A stretch of 64,000 nucleotides of DNA. Origin: Marinomonas algicola (lineage in GTDB: Bacteria; Pseudomonadota; Gammaproteobacteria; Pseudomonadales; Marinomonadaceae). Within the stretch, counting starts at the first letter, position 1; every line of letters starts with the position of its first letter. The stretch spans positions 3,534,001 through 3,598,000 of the forward strand of contig NZ_CP061941.1 in NCBI RefSeq assembly GCF_014805825.1. Direction: 5' to 3'. The position numbers were made by a program, and so were the translations under genes. Positions 33,823 through 42,787 of this stretch are shown here, piece by piece. Below the pieces are notes generated by a model, which saw only the letters and a list, made by a program, of their open reading frames with translations, was not told where the DNA came from and ran no database searches.

Positions 33823-35313
33823 TTATTCGGATTCAGCAAACCAAGGTGCACGTGCTGTCATTATTAGTGCCGAGGCGCGCTCTTCACTCATTTCTTCAAT
33901 GTCAATCAAGTCATCAACAGATTGCTCCGCCAAATCTTCCATCGTGATTACACCTTTTGATGCCAAGACAAGCGCTAAGTGATTGTCCATCCCTTCCATT
34001 TCTAAAAGGTCAGCGGCTGGTTTTGCTTCATCCAACTGTTCTTCCGCTTGAAGAGCGATATTTAATAGAGCTTCTTTTGCACGCGTACGCAATTCATTAA
34101 CAAGATCTTCGTCAAAATCATCGATATCCAACATCTCTTCCATTGGCACATACGCAATTTCTTCTAACGTGGCAAAGCCTTCATTCGCTAATTGCTCAGC
34201 TAAATCATCATCAATATCTAAGTGCTGAACAAAAAGATCAATCAACTTATTAGATTCTTCTTGCTGCTTAGCAACAGCGTCTTCGCTCGTCATGACATTT
34301 AACGTCCAACCAGTTAAAGCGGATGCCAAACGCACATTTTGCCCATTACGGCCAATAGCTTGAGCTAAATTATCGGCATTAACAGCCACGTCCATAGAGT
34401 GTGTATCTTCATCAATAACGATAGAATCCACTTCAGCTGGCGCCATTGCATTAATAACCAATTGAGCCGGATTATCATCCCACAAAACGATATCTACACG
34501 CTCGCCATTCATCTCATTTGATACCGCTTGTACACGTGCTCCACGCATGCCTACACAAGCACCAATTGGATCAATTCTGCGGTCGTTAGTTTTAACCGCA
34601 ATTTTTGCGCGTAAACCTGGATCACGAGCCGCACCACGAATTTCGATTACTTCTTCAGAAATTTCCGGTACTTCTAAGCGAAAAAGCTCAATTAGAAAAG
34701 AAGAGTGGTTACGAGTTAATACTAATTGAGCACCACGACCTTCGTCGCGAATTTCAAGAAGCAACGCACGAATTCTATCGTTAATACGGAATGTCTCACG
34801 CCCAATTAATTGATCTTTTGGAATAACGGCTTCAGCGTTTTCACCTAAATCAACAATTAAACTGTCACGTGTTACTTTCTTAACTTGACCGTGGACAAGA
34901 CGACCCACTTTCTCAGCATAACGAGCAACCATTTTTGCACGTTCAGCTTCTCGAACTTTCTGGACGATTACCTGCTTTGCAGTTTGTGCGGCTATGCGAC
35001 CAAATGATTCAGACTCAATCTCTTCTTCGTAGAATTCTCCAATTAAAATAGGAAGATTACGTTCTTCCATATCATCAATTGTTAATTCATTTACTGGATC
35101 GGAGTAATCTTCGTCAGCCACAATCGACCATTGACGGAATGTTTTATAGTCGCCAGTACGCTGATCGATTGAAACTCGAATCAATACTTCCTCTGTAAAA
35201 CGGCGCTTTGCCGCACTTGCCAGGGCGATTTCAACCGCTTCAAAAATGACTTGCTTAGGCACATCTTTTTCATTTGAAACAGCTTCAACAACCAAAAGAA
35301 TTTCTTTACTCAT
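33823..35313 (-). CDS. nusA: transcription termination/antitermination factor NusA
   Basis: A 496-aa RNA-polymerase-binding factor that modulates pausing, termination and antitermination. Order of domains: N-terminal RNAP-binding domain (1-125), S1 (GRLVHGQVKKVTRDSLIVDLG near 135), KH1 and KH2 (RIDPIGACVGMRGARVQAV and DNLAQAIGRNGQNVRLAS), and two acidic C-terminal AR repeats (about 350-490). Length matches E. coli (495 aa). It lies 31 bp after rimP and upstream of infB. Confidence 0.97.
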   Translation of the reverse strand: MSKEILLVVEAVSNEKDVPKQVIFEAVEIALASAAKRRFTEEVLIRVSIDQRTGDYKTFRQWSIVADEDYSDPVNELTIDDMEERNLPILIGEFYEEEIESESFGRIAAQTAKQVIVQKVREAERAKMVARYAEKVGRLVHGQVKKVTRDSLIVDLGENAEAVIPKDQLIGRETFRINDRIRALLLEIRDEGRGAQLVLTRNHSSFLIELFRLEVPEISEEVIEIRGAARDPGLRAKIAVKTNDRRIDPIGACVGMRGARVQAVSNEMNGERVDIVLWDDNPAQLVINAMAPAEVDSIVIDEDTHSMDVAVNADNLAQAIGRNGQNVRLASALTGWTLNVMTSEDAVAKQQEESNKLIDLFVQHLDIDDDLAEQLANEGFATLEEIAYVPMEEMLDIDDFDEDLVNELRTRAKEALLNIALQAEEQLDEAKPAADLLEMEGMDNHLALVLASKGVITMEDLAEQSVDDLIDIEEMSEERASALIMTARAPWFAESE

Positions 35314-35344
35314 TCCTTTTAGCCTCTCTTAAAAAAGTTAAATA

Positions 35345-35806
35345 TTAAAATTGTGGAACCAAATTTGCTTTTTCAATCAAATCGATCGGCAAAAGGTATT
35401 CTTCTTGATCAACACGAACGACCACATCATCATTTTCAAGGGACGTTAACTGCCCTTTAAATTTACGGCGCCCATCAAATGGAACGCGTAAACGAAGCGA
35501 AATAATGGATCCAATGTATTTTTCATATTGACTTAAATTAAACAGAGGTCGGTCCAACCCAGGTGAAGAAACCTCTAGGTTATATTCACCTGTTATCGGG
35601 TCTTCAACATCTAAAATAGAGCTAACTTGACGACTTACTTTTGCACAATCATCAACGCCGATGCCACTCTCAAGATCTGTTTCAATAAAAATCCTCAATA
35701 CGGAATCTTTACCTTGAGCAAGGTATTCCATCCCCCAAAACTCATACCCCAAGCCTTCAACAACTGGGCGAATCAGATCTTCTAACACGGTATATTTTCC
35801 AGACAA
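35345..35806 (-). CDS. rimP: ribosome maturation factor RimP
   Basis: A 153-aa protein needed for 30S maturation. LIRPVVEGLGYEFWGMEYLAQGKDSVLRIFIE, then CAKVSRQVSSILDVEDPI, YNLEVSSPGLDRPL and the C-terminal SH3-like domain are characteristic. It is the first protein gene downstream of tRNA-Leu, in the order rimP-nusA-infB. Two terminator-like hairpins lie between the tRNA and this gene. Confidence 0.96.
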   Translation of the reverse strand: MSGKYTVLEDLIRPVVEGLGYEFWGMEYLAQGKDSVLRIFIETDLESGIGVDDCAKVSRQVSSILDVEDPITGEYNLEVSSPGLDRPLFNLSQYEKYIGSIISLRLRVPFDGRRKFKGQLTSLENDDVVVRVDQEEYLLPIDLIEKANLVPQF

Positions 35807-35840
35807 TCACTTTCTCCGAAAACCAACTAAATTCAGAAAC

Positions 35841-35860
35841 AAAAAACGGGCTCTAGGCCC
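35841..35860 (-). terminator. second terminator-like hairpin upstream of rimP
   Basis: On the minus strand GGGC-CTAGA-GCCC is followed by G and six T (35846-35841). The stem is short but GC-rich. It is 35 bp upstream of the rimP ATG, so transcripts arriving from secG/tRNA-Leu would meet it just before rimP: an attenuator position. Confidence 0.55.
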
Positions 35861-35882
35861 ATTTATTCATAGTATAGATAAT

Positions 35883-35901
35883 AAAAAACCCCATATAGGG
35901 G
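35883..35901 (-). terminator. terminator downstream of tRNA-Leu
   Basis: On the minus strand CCCC-TATAT-GGGG is followed by six T. It lies 160 bp after the 3' end of tRNA-Leu and fits an intrinsic terminator of the tpiA-secG-tRNA transcript. It is close to the second hairpin at 35841-35860. Confidence 0.6.
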
Positions 35902-36061
35902 CTCTTAATTCGAAGGTTAATCGTAAAATCCCCCTTCGTCATAAATATAAATAAACCACAAAGATTATTCATTGCAATTTACTTAGCTAGCAAACCTGAA
36001 CAAATCAGATTTAACAAATAATCTTGTGCGGTATTATACACAAAATATACAACTTTACAAA

Positions 36062-36147
36062 TGGTACCGATGGCCGGACTCGAACCGGCACAGCCTTAGG
36101 CCACCACCCCCTCAAGGTGGCGTGTCTACCAATTCCACCACATCGGC
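36062..36147 (-). tRNA. leuU: tRNA-Leu (anticodon GAG)
   Basis: An 86-nt class II tRNA with long variable arm. The acceptor stem is GCCGATG with CATCGGT (including a G1-U72 wobble, also found in E. coli tRNA-Leu GAG), followed by A73 and an encoded CCA. The anticodon loop TTGAGGG gives GAG, reading CUC and CUU. GGTTCGAGTCC is the T-loop region. It follows secG by 37 bp, the same secG-leuU arrangement as in E. coli. No metY (initiator tRNA) precedes rimP here. Confidence 0.97.
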
Positions 36148-36184
36148 ACAATAACCTTATTAACAACCAAGGTTTTCACTAATA

Positions 36185-36547
36185 CTAATTTACAGCGGGT
36201 AAATCAGTATTTTCATTCGCTTGATTTGTCTCAAGCTGAGGAATATCGACAGAACCTGTATCTTCAACAGCCGCAGGAAGAAAGTCAACAGCGCCTGAAA
36301 TATTATTTGCTTTCTCACTTGCAACAAAAGCCAGAGCAAAGCTAGTCAAAAAGAAAACCAAGGCAATCAGCGCCGTTAAACGACCAAAGAAACTGCCACC
36401 ACCATGACTACCAAACACGGTTTGAGACGCACCACTACCGCCACCAAAAGACGCTCCAGCATCCGCACCCTTACCTTGCTGAAGAAGCACAAGAGCAACA
36501 ATCGCAATAGCAGCCAATACGTGAACAATTAAAATTATGTTTTCCAT
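36185..36547 (-). CDS. secG: protein translocase subunit SecG
   Basis: A 120-aa inner membrane protein, the non-essential third subunit of SecYEG. Two transmembrane helices are visible (about 2-22 and 52-72), separated by the conserved VLLQQGKGADAGASFGGG cytoplasmic loop, and a Glu/Asn-rich C-terminal tail follows. I take the ATG at 36547 as the start, since MENIILIVHVL aligns with homologues; an upstream in-frame start overlaps tpiA. It begins 4 bp after the tpiA stop. Confidence 0.94.
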   Translation of the reverse strand: MENIILIVHVLAAIAIVALVLLQQGKGADAGASFGGGSGASQTVFGSHGGGSFFGRLTALIALVFFLTSFALAFVASEKANNISGAVDFLPAAVEDTGSVDIPQLETNQANENTDLPAVN

Positions 36548-36551
36548 TATA

Positions 36552-37304
36552 TCAACCTGCGGATTTAATAATACCAACAAACTCTTCAACTATGAGAGAT
36601 GCTCCACCAACTAATGCACCATCAATATCAGGCATTGAGAACAGCTCTTCACTGTTGTTGGCTTTAACACTTCCACCATAGAGAATTTGAACTTTTTCAG
36701 CTATCTCAGCATTCTGAGTTGCTATATGTTTTCTTACAAACTCATGCACATCTTGAGCCTGTTGAGCCGTAGCCGATAACCCTGTACCAATAGCCCATAC
36801 AGGTTCGTAAGCAACGACTACTTTTGCAAAACTGGAAACACCAATTTCATTTAAAACGGCATTAATTTGATTTGCGCACACGACCAAGGTCTGCTCTGCT
36901 TGTCTCTCTTCAAGAGATTCACCAATACATAAAATAGGTGTCAAACCTGACTCAAGTATCGCTTTCGTTTTTTCAGCAACAACGTGATCCGTTTCACCAT
37001 AATAAGTACGTCTTTCAGAATGCCCTACCAAGACATACTCTACAGATAAATCCTTCAACATAGTGAGTGATGTTTCACCTGTATAAGCTCCGGATAAATA
37101 CTGAGAAGCATTTTGTGCCGCTAACGATACGCCAGTACCTTTAACTAAACCACTAACTTGAGATAAATAAGTAAATGGCGGCGCAACAATCACAAGAGCG
37201 TTTTCTGACTCAATTTCTGCAAGCACTCCATCCAAAAGCCGTTCATTAGTCTCTAATGAACCGTTCATCTTCCAGTTTCCTGCTACAATTTTTTTACGAG
37301 TCAT
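36552..37304 (-). CDS. tpiA: triose-phosphate isomerase
   Basis: A 250-aa glycolytic TIM-barrel enzyme interconverting dihydroxyacetone phosphate and glyceraldehyde 3-phosphate. Catalytic residues are visible in GNWKMNGS (Lys), VLVGHSERR (His) and VVAYEPVWAIGTG (Glu); YGGSVKANN closes the phosphate site. It lies between glmM and secG, a common placement in gammaproteobacteria outside the enterics. Confidence 0.97.
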   Translation of the reverse strand: MTRKKIVAGNWKMNGSLETNERLLDGVLAEIESENALVIVAPPFTYLSQVSGLVKGTGVSLAAQNASQYLSGAYTGETSLTMLKDLSVEYVLVGHSERRTYYGETDHVVAEKTKAILESGLTPILCIGESLEERQAEQTLVVCANQINAVLNEIGVSSFAKVVVAYEPVWAIGTGLSATAQQAQDVHEFVRKHIATQNAEIAEKVQILYGGSVKANNSEELFSMPDIDGALVGGASLIVEEFVGIIKSAG

Positions 37305-37394
37305 ATCTACACCCTTAAATTTGAGGCGCTCATTTTAAGGAAAGGAGCGCTGAGTTTCAAGCATTAGTTAACAGCTTTTCAAAATGAAACGCGC

Positions 37395-38735
37395 TCAATC
37401 GTCTAAATCGACCACTTTATCTACTTCGCCTGCCAGATAGGTAATCAACTCATCGACAACAGTAGAATCTCTTCCTTCTACCATAACCCTAATTAAAGGC
37501 TCAGTCCCTGAGGCTCTCAACAAAACGCGCCCTAAACCATTTAGCTTTTCATTTGCAACGGCGATGGCCTTTTGTAAAGCCGGAACTTCGGTCGGTTCAA
37601 AGCGTTTCTTAACGCGAATATTTTTCAGTTTTTGAGGGAATTTTGTCAAACCAGCCAACAGCTCATCCAACCCCTTCTCTTCTTCCACCATAGCCTGAAG
37701 CACTTGTAACGCGGCGACAATACCGTCTCCAGTTGTCGTAATGGAGCGACAAACGATATGACCTGACGGCTCTCCACCCAAACTCCAACCATGCTGAGTA
37801 AGCTTCTCATTCACATAACGATCGCCAACCGCAGCACGACTAAAACCAATCCCTTCTTTAGAAAAAGCCAGTTCGAGACCAAAATTGCTCATTAACGTCC
37901 CAACAACCCCTCCGCTAAAACGACCTGTTTTCATTAAATGCGTCGCTATAATGAAAAGAATGTCGTCACCATCACGAACGTTACCAAACTTATCCACCAA
38001 GATCAGTCGGTCTCCGTCCCCATCAAGTGCAATACCGATATCAGCCTTCTCAGAAAGCACTTTTGCCTGCATTAATTCAGGTTTGGTCGCACCACTGTGC
38101 TCGTTAATATTAAAACCATCAGGTGTAACACCTAGAGGAATAACATCAGCACCAAGCTCATTAAAAACGCGAGGGGCAACATGATAGGTAGCGCCATCCG
38201 CGCAATCAACAACGATTTTTAGGCCCACTAACTTCAGACCTATTGGAAAGGTGCCTTTGCAATACTCAATGTAACGACCAGCGGCATCATCAATGCGTTT
38301 CGCACGACCAATTAGGCTTGATTCCACTACCTCCAATGGTTGATCAAGATAATATTCAATCAACTCTTCCAACTCATCAGAGAGCTTAGTCCCTTCAGAG
38401 GAAAAAAATTTAAAGCCATTATCTGTATGGGGGTTATGAGAGGCACTAATAACAATCCCCGCGCTGGCTCGAAACGTCCTGGTCAAATAAGCGATTGCTG
38501 GCGTCGGCATTGGCCCCACTAAGCGAACATCGACTCCGGCCGCAACAATGCCAGATTCAAGAGCGGATTCAAACATGTAGCCCGAAATTCGAGTATCCTT
38601 ACCGATTAAAATTTTCTTACCTTGGTCTTTGAAAACTTTCCCTGCGGCCCAACCCAACTTTAAAATGAACTCGGGGGTAATTGCACCTTCACCTACACGA
38701 CCTCGAATGCCGTCCGTACCAAAATATTTACGCAT
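37395..38735 (-). CDS. glmM: phosphoglucosamine mutase
   Basis: A 446-aa enzyme that converts glucosamine 6-phosphate to glucosamine 1-phosphate, the first committed step to UDP-GlcNAc for peptidoglycan and LPS. RKYFGTDGIRGRVGE opens the protein; the phosphoserine loop is GIVISASHNPHTDNG; DGDGDRLILVD binds Mg; and LLRASGTEPLIRVMVEG binds the substrate phosphate. The start at ATG 38735 gives a length one residue longer than E. coli (445 aa) and lies 2 bp after the folP stop; an in-frame GTG 3 codons upstream overlaps folP. Confidence 0.96.
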   Translation of the reverse strand: MRKYFGTDGIRGRVGEGAITPEFILKLGWAAGKVFKDQGKKILIGKDTRISGYMFESALESGIVAAGVDVRLVGPMPTPAIAYLTRTFRASAGIVISASHNPHTDNGFKFFSSEGTKLSDELEELIEYYLDQPLEVVESSLIGRAKRIDDAAGRYIEYCKGTFPIGLKLVGLKIVVDCADGATYHVAPRVFNELGADVIPLGVTPDGFNINEHSGATKPELMQAKVLSEKADIGIALDGDGDRLILVDKFGNVRDGDDILFIIATHLMKTGRFSGGVVGTLMSNFGLELAFSKEGIGFSRAAVGDRYVNEKLTQHGWSLGGEPSGHIVCRSITTTGDGIVAALQVLQAMVEEEKGLDELLAGLTKFPQKLKNIRVKKRFEPTEVPALQKAIAVANEKLNGLGRVLLRASGTEPLIRVMVEGRDSTVVDELITYLAGEVDKVVDLDD

Positions 38736-38737
38736 AG

Positions 38738-39571
38738 TTAACACTCTTGTTTAATTCGAGACATCATGGTTAGTAACTCTACATGAGACTTAACGTCATG
38801 AACCCTAAAAATACAGGCACCTCTTTCAAAAGAAGAAGCATGAACACCTAAAGAGCCAAATAGCCGCTCATCAACCGAACGGCCTAATACGTCACCAATC
38901 AAGGTTTTACGCGATGCACCAACCAAGACAGGGAAATTAAGACTCGCCAATTTATGAAGCTGATTCAGCAACATCAAATTGTGGTTTTTTGTCTTTCCAA
39001 ATCCGATACCCGGATCCAAAATAATGTTATTCGACAGAACACCAGACTCAATGCATTCCGCCGCCCGCCTTTCTAAATACCCAAAAACATCCTCGACAAC
39101 CGATGCGTAGTTCGGGTTTTCCTGCATGGTATTAGGTGCGCCCTGCATGTGCATCAAACAAACAGGTAACTGAGTCTTTGCTGCCGCTTGAAGTGCGCCC
39201 TCTTTAGACAATGCCCTAACATCATTAATCAACCCAGCACCAACCGCTGCGCCTTCTAGGATGACTTGAGATTGGCTAGTATCAATCGATACAACCACAT
39301 CAAAACGCTGTTTAATCGCCTCTACCACAGGGATGACACGATCAACCTCTTCTAATTCACTCACGGCAGCGGCGCCTGGTCGAGTAGACTCACCACCAAC
39401 ATCGATGAGAGTCGCCCCATCCATAATCATGGATTCAACGTGCTTCAGAGCCGTATCCAAATTTACGTAGAGCCCGCCATCGGAAAATGAATCTGGAGTA
39501 ACATTTAGAATCCCCATAATATGAGGAAGGGATAAGTCTAACGACTTATCCCCAAAGCGCATTTCTGACAT
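38738..39571 (-). CDS. folP: dihydropteroate synthase
   Basis: A 277-aa TIM-barrel enzyme joining p-aminobenzoate to hydroxymethyl-dihydropterin pyrophosphate, the sulfonamide target. Signatures: IMGILNVTPDSFSDGG, IDVGGESTRPGA, VSIDTSQSQV, INDVRAL, MHMQGAPNTMQ, DPGIGFGKTKNHNL and VGASRKTLIG. It lies 22 bp after ftsH and just before glmM, the standard ftsH-folP-glmM order. Confidence 0.96.
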   Translation of the reverse strand: MSEMRFGDKSLDLSLPHIMGILNVTPDSFSDGGLYVNLDTALKHVESMIMDGATLIDVGGESTRPGAAAVSELEEVDRVIPVVEAIKQRFDVVVSIDTSQSQVILEGAAVGAGLINDVRALSKEGALQAAAKTQLPVCLMHMQGAPNTMQENPNYASVVEDVFGYLERRAAECIESGVLSNNIILDPGIGFGKTKNHNLMLLNQLHKLASLNFPVLVGASRKTLIGDVLGRSVDERLFGSLGVHASSFERGACIFRVHDVKSHVELLTMMSRIKQEC

Positions 39572-39593
39572 GCAACAACCTAGTTCTTTTTAA

Positions 39594-41582
39594 TTAACGA
39601 TCCTTTGGAGCATCGTGTTCATTTAGATTCGCCACATTTGGTGACGCACCATTATCCATATTAGTCTCATTAGGCTGAACGTCTTCGCTCTTAGGTTTTT
39701 CGTTCACAGATTCCCCTCCGTTACCAGAATCCTTATCTATCGGATCAGACCAACCTTCTGGTGGCGATGGTTTTTTACCTTCCATAATCTCTTTAATCTG
39801 CTTAGCATCAATCGTTTCGTACTGCATAAGCGCCTCAGCCATCACATCAAGCTTGGCCCTATTATCAACTAATATTTGAGTCGATTTTGCATAACAACGA
39901 CTAATAATATCCTGTACTTCAGCGTCAATAATTTTTCCAGTTTCAGGCGAAAAGTAATTTGCCTTACTGCCAGTAGGTGCGGCAACAAAACCACCGCTAT
40001 TATCATCTTCTTCGTAAGCAAATGGCCCTAACGCTTCAGACAACCCCCATTTCGTCACCATGTTTCTAGCAATACTGGTCGCACGTTCAATATCATTTGA
40101 CGCGCCGGTTGAAACACCGTCAAAACCGTGAATCATCTCTTCAGCAATACGACCACCGTATAAACTACATACTTGGCTTTCTAATCCACGCTTACTGATA
40201 CTGTACTTGTCTTCCTCTGGCAAATACATAGTCACCCCTAACGCGCGACCACGTGGAATAATCGTCACTTTATAGACGGGATCATGTTCTGGCATCAGAT
40301 AACCAATTATAGCGTGACCCGCTTCGTGGTAGGCCGTGTTTAGTTTATCTTCTTCCTTCATCACCATGGTTTTACGCTCAGCGCCCATAAGGATTTTATC
40401 CTTGGCAAGCTCAAGCATTTCCATATTTACTACGCGACGATTGGATCTAGCCGCAAACAATGCCGCTTCATTTACTAGGTTCGCTAATTCAGCACCCGAA
40501 AAACCAGGCGTACCACGAGCAATATTCTTTGGTTCAACATCATCATCACAAGGCACCTTGCGCAAATGCACTTTCAAAATTTGCTCACGGCCGCGAATAT
40601 CCGGTAAACCTACTTGAACTTGACGGTCAAAACGGCCTGGACGCAACAAGGCTGGATCCAACACATCTGGGCGGTTAGTTGCCGCAATAACGATGATTCC
40701 TTCATTACCCTCAAAACCGTCCATTTCCACCAACAATTGGTTTAGCGTTTGCTCACGCTCGTCATTACCACCACCCATTCCAGAGCCACGATTACGACCC
40801 ACAGCATCGATCTCATCAATAAAAATAATGCAAGGAGCGTGTTTTTTTGCTTGTTCAAACATGTCTCTCACTCGAGAGGCACCAACACCAACAAACATTT
40901 CGACAAAATCTGAGCCAGAAATAGTAAAGAATGGCACTTTTGCCTCACCAGCAATGGCTTTAGCAAGCAAAGTTTTACCCGTACCAGGAGGTCCACACAT
41001 CAAAATACCGCGAGGAATTTTACCACCCAAACGCTGGAACTTACTTGGCTCACGCAAAAAGTCCACCAATTCTTTGGTATCTTCTTTAGCTTCATCACAA
41101 CCTGCCACATCAGCAAAGGTTGTTTTAATTTGATCTTCAGGTAGCAAGCGAGCTTTTGATTTGCCAAACGCCATTGGACCACCTTTGCCGCCCCCACCAC
41201 CTTGCATTTGGCGCATAAAGAACATAAAAATCGCCAAAATAATGAGTATTGGAAAACTGGCTACAAGAAGCTGGGACCAAATACTTTGCTGTTCAGGCAT
41301 GCGCCCTTCAACAACAACGTTATTACTCAATAAGTCATCCATTATTTTTGGGTCAGCCGCGGCTGGACGAACGGTTTCAAACGTATCACCGCTCGTACGG
41401 CTACCGCTAATGGTATAACCATCCACAACCACTTTGGCTATACGACCATCATGAACTTCTTTCACAAACTCAGAATAAGTTATGCGATTCGTATCGGGTG
41501 TAGAATTAAAGTTGTTAAACACAGTCAGTAGCACAGCCGCTATAACCAACCACAACAGTATATTTTTAAGCATATCGTTCAA
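39594..41582 (-). CDS. ftsH: ATP-dependent zinc metalloprotease FtsH
   Basis: A 662-aa membrane-bound AAA+ protease that degrades LpxC, sigma-32 and damaged membrane proteins. Two transmembrane helices flank a periplasmic domain (TM1 about 5-22, TM2 about 105-122). The AAA module has GPPGTGKTLLAKAIAGE, IIFIDEIDAVGR and the SRH region; the protease carries zinc-binding HEAGH. The C-terminal tail is Asn/Asp/Lys-rich. A TTG at 41582 has a well-spaced AAGAGG, whereas the ATG 3 codons later does not, so initiation at TTG is likely. Confidence 0.96.
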   Translation of the reverse strand: MNDMLKNILLWLVIAAVLLTVFNNFNSTPDTNRITYSEFVKEVHDGRIAKVVVDGYTISGSRTSGDTFETVRPAAADPKIMDDLLSNNVVVEGRMPEQQSIWSQLLVASFPILIILAIFMFFMRQMQGGGGGKGGPMAFGKSKARLLPEDQIKTTFADVAGCDEAKEDTKELVDFLREPSKFQRLGGKIPRGILMCGPPGTGKTLLAKAIAGEAKVPFFTISGSDFVEMFVGVGASRVRDMFEQAKKHAPCIIFIDEIDAVGRNRGSGMGGGNDEREQTLNQLLVEMDGFEGNEGIIVIAATNRPDVLDPALLRPGRFDRQVQVGLPDIRGREQILKVHLRKVPCDDDVEPKNIARGTPGFSGAELANLVNEAALFAARSNRRVVNMEMLELAKDKILMGAERKTMVMKEEDKLNTAYHEAGHAIIGYLMPEHDPVYKVTIIPRGRALGVTMYLPEEDKYSISKRGLESQVCSLYGGRIAEEMIHGFDGVSTGASNDIERATSIARNMVTKWGLSEALGPFAYEEDDNSGGFVAAPTGSKANYFSPETGKIIDAEVQDIISRCYAKSTQILVDNRAKLDVMAEALMQYETIDAKQIKEIMEGKKPSPPEGWSDPIDKDSGNGGESVNEKPKSEDVQPNETNMDNGASPNVANLNEHDAPKDR

Positions 41583-41638
41583 GAGAACACCTCTTAACGG
41601 TTAGAATCAAACCCTGATTTACTCAGGGCCACATTAAA

Positions 41639-42259
41639 TTAACCTTTGTATTGCCTTCCTAGTAAGTACACTTCACGACTTCTCGCCCTTGAAGCATCTG
41701 GTTTACGAGTAATGACACTAGCAAATTCTGACTTCATCGATTTCAAATAATCATCGAATCCTTCTCCTTGAAAAACCTTTACAAGAAAGTTTCCTCCAGG
41801 ACGTAATACTATTGTTGCCATTTCAAGCGCCAACTCGACAAGGTACATAGCTTGTGGTTGATCTGATGCAGTATTACCACTCATATTGGGGGCCATATCT
41901 GAAATTACAAGATCAGCTTTCATATCTCCTATTTCAGATAGAATCTCTTCGTATACGTCTTGCTCAGTAAAATCCCCCTGTACAAAGCGCACGCCAGGCA
42001 AAGGAGCCATTTCCAAAATGTCTGACGCGACAATAGTACCATTATCACCAATTAATTTCGCGGCGACTTGAGACCACCCTCCTGGAGCCGCACCAAGGTC
42101 AACGACTTTCATTCCCGGTTTGATCAACTTATCTTTTTCATTAATTTCCAACAACTTGAAACTCGCACGGGAGCGATAGCCATCTTGCTGGGATTTCTTT
42201 ACATATTGATCGTCGAAATGCTCTTTCATCCAACGTTCACTACTTTTTGATCTTGCCAC
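41639..42259 (-). CDS. rlmE: 23S rRNA (uridine-2552) 2'-O-methyltransferase
   Basis: A 206-aa heat-shock-linked methyltransferase (FtsJ/RrmJ) that modifies U2552 in the ribosomal A loop. Features are YRSRASFKLLEINEKDKL with a catalytic Lys, VVDLGAAPGGWSQ for SAM binding, DMAPNMSGN with the catalytic Asp, and NFLVKVFQGEGFD with a second Lys. It is upstream of ftsH on the same strand and divergent from yhbY, as in E. coli. Confidence 0.97.
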   Translation of the reverse strand: MARSKSSERWMKEHFDDQYVKKSQQDGYRSRASFKLLEINEKDKLIKPGMKVVDLGAAPGGWSQVAAKLIGDNGTIVASDILEMAPLPGVRFVQGDFTEQDVYEEILSEIGDMKADLVISDMAPNMSGNTASDQPQAMYLVELALEMATIVLRPGGNFLVKVFQGEGFDDYLKSMKSEFASVITRKPDASRARSREVYLLGRQYKG

Positions 42260-42358
42260 TATTTCATAATACCTAAATTAGTTTATATTCCGCTATAATA
42301 TCCCGTAACCTCGAAAGCCTCCAATAAAGAGGATCAACTAATATGAGAAATTTTAACT

Positions 42359-42661
42359 ATGAGTTTAACAAACGTACAAAAAAAGCAATATCGCTTAATT
42401 GGCCATGCTCTTAATCCAGTTGTAATGATTGCTGGTAATGGCTTAACAGAAAATGTCTTAACTGAAATCGACCGAGCTTTAGAAGACCACGAACTAATTA
42501 AGGTACGTTATAGCATAGCCGACCGAGAAATGCGTGATGAATTGATTGCTGAAACAAGCAAAATCATGAAATGTGAAATTGTTCAAACCATTGGTAAAGT
42601 GGCTCTTCTGTATCGAGCGGCGTTAAAAGCCAATCCAAAGCTGTCTAATCTACTAAGATAG
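42359..42661 (+). CDS. yhbY: ribosome assembly RNA-binding protein YhbY
   Basis: A 100-aa CRM-domain protein associated with pre-50S particles. Conserved pattern: QKKQYRLIGHALNPVVMIAGNGLTENVLTEIDRALEDHELIKVR, with the GxxG loop. The rlmE-yhbY divergence is conserved. A TATAAT (42293-42298) lies about 60 bp upstream of the ATG but without a clear -35. A strong terminator follows. Confidence 0.94.
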   Translation: MSLTNVQKKQYRLIGHALNPVVMIAGNGLTENVLTEIDRALEDHELIKVRYSIADREMRDELIAETSKIMKCEIVQTIGKVALLYRAALKANPKLSNLLR

Positions 42662-42687
42662 TAGATTAAGCTTAGAAATCCCTGAAG

Positions 42688-42716
42688 ACCTTGTTTTCTA
42701 AAAACAAGGTTTTTTT
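42688..42716 (+). terminator. intrinsic terminator of yhbY
   Basis: ACCTTGTTTT (42688-42697), loop CTA, AAAACAAGGT (42701-42710), then six more T. Confidence 0.88.
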
Positions 42717-42787
42717 ATCCGCCTCCCTAAACTCGTTACCTAACCGACCGTTAACCTTGTATCCTCCTATCAAGTAGGCATCGCGTT

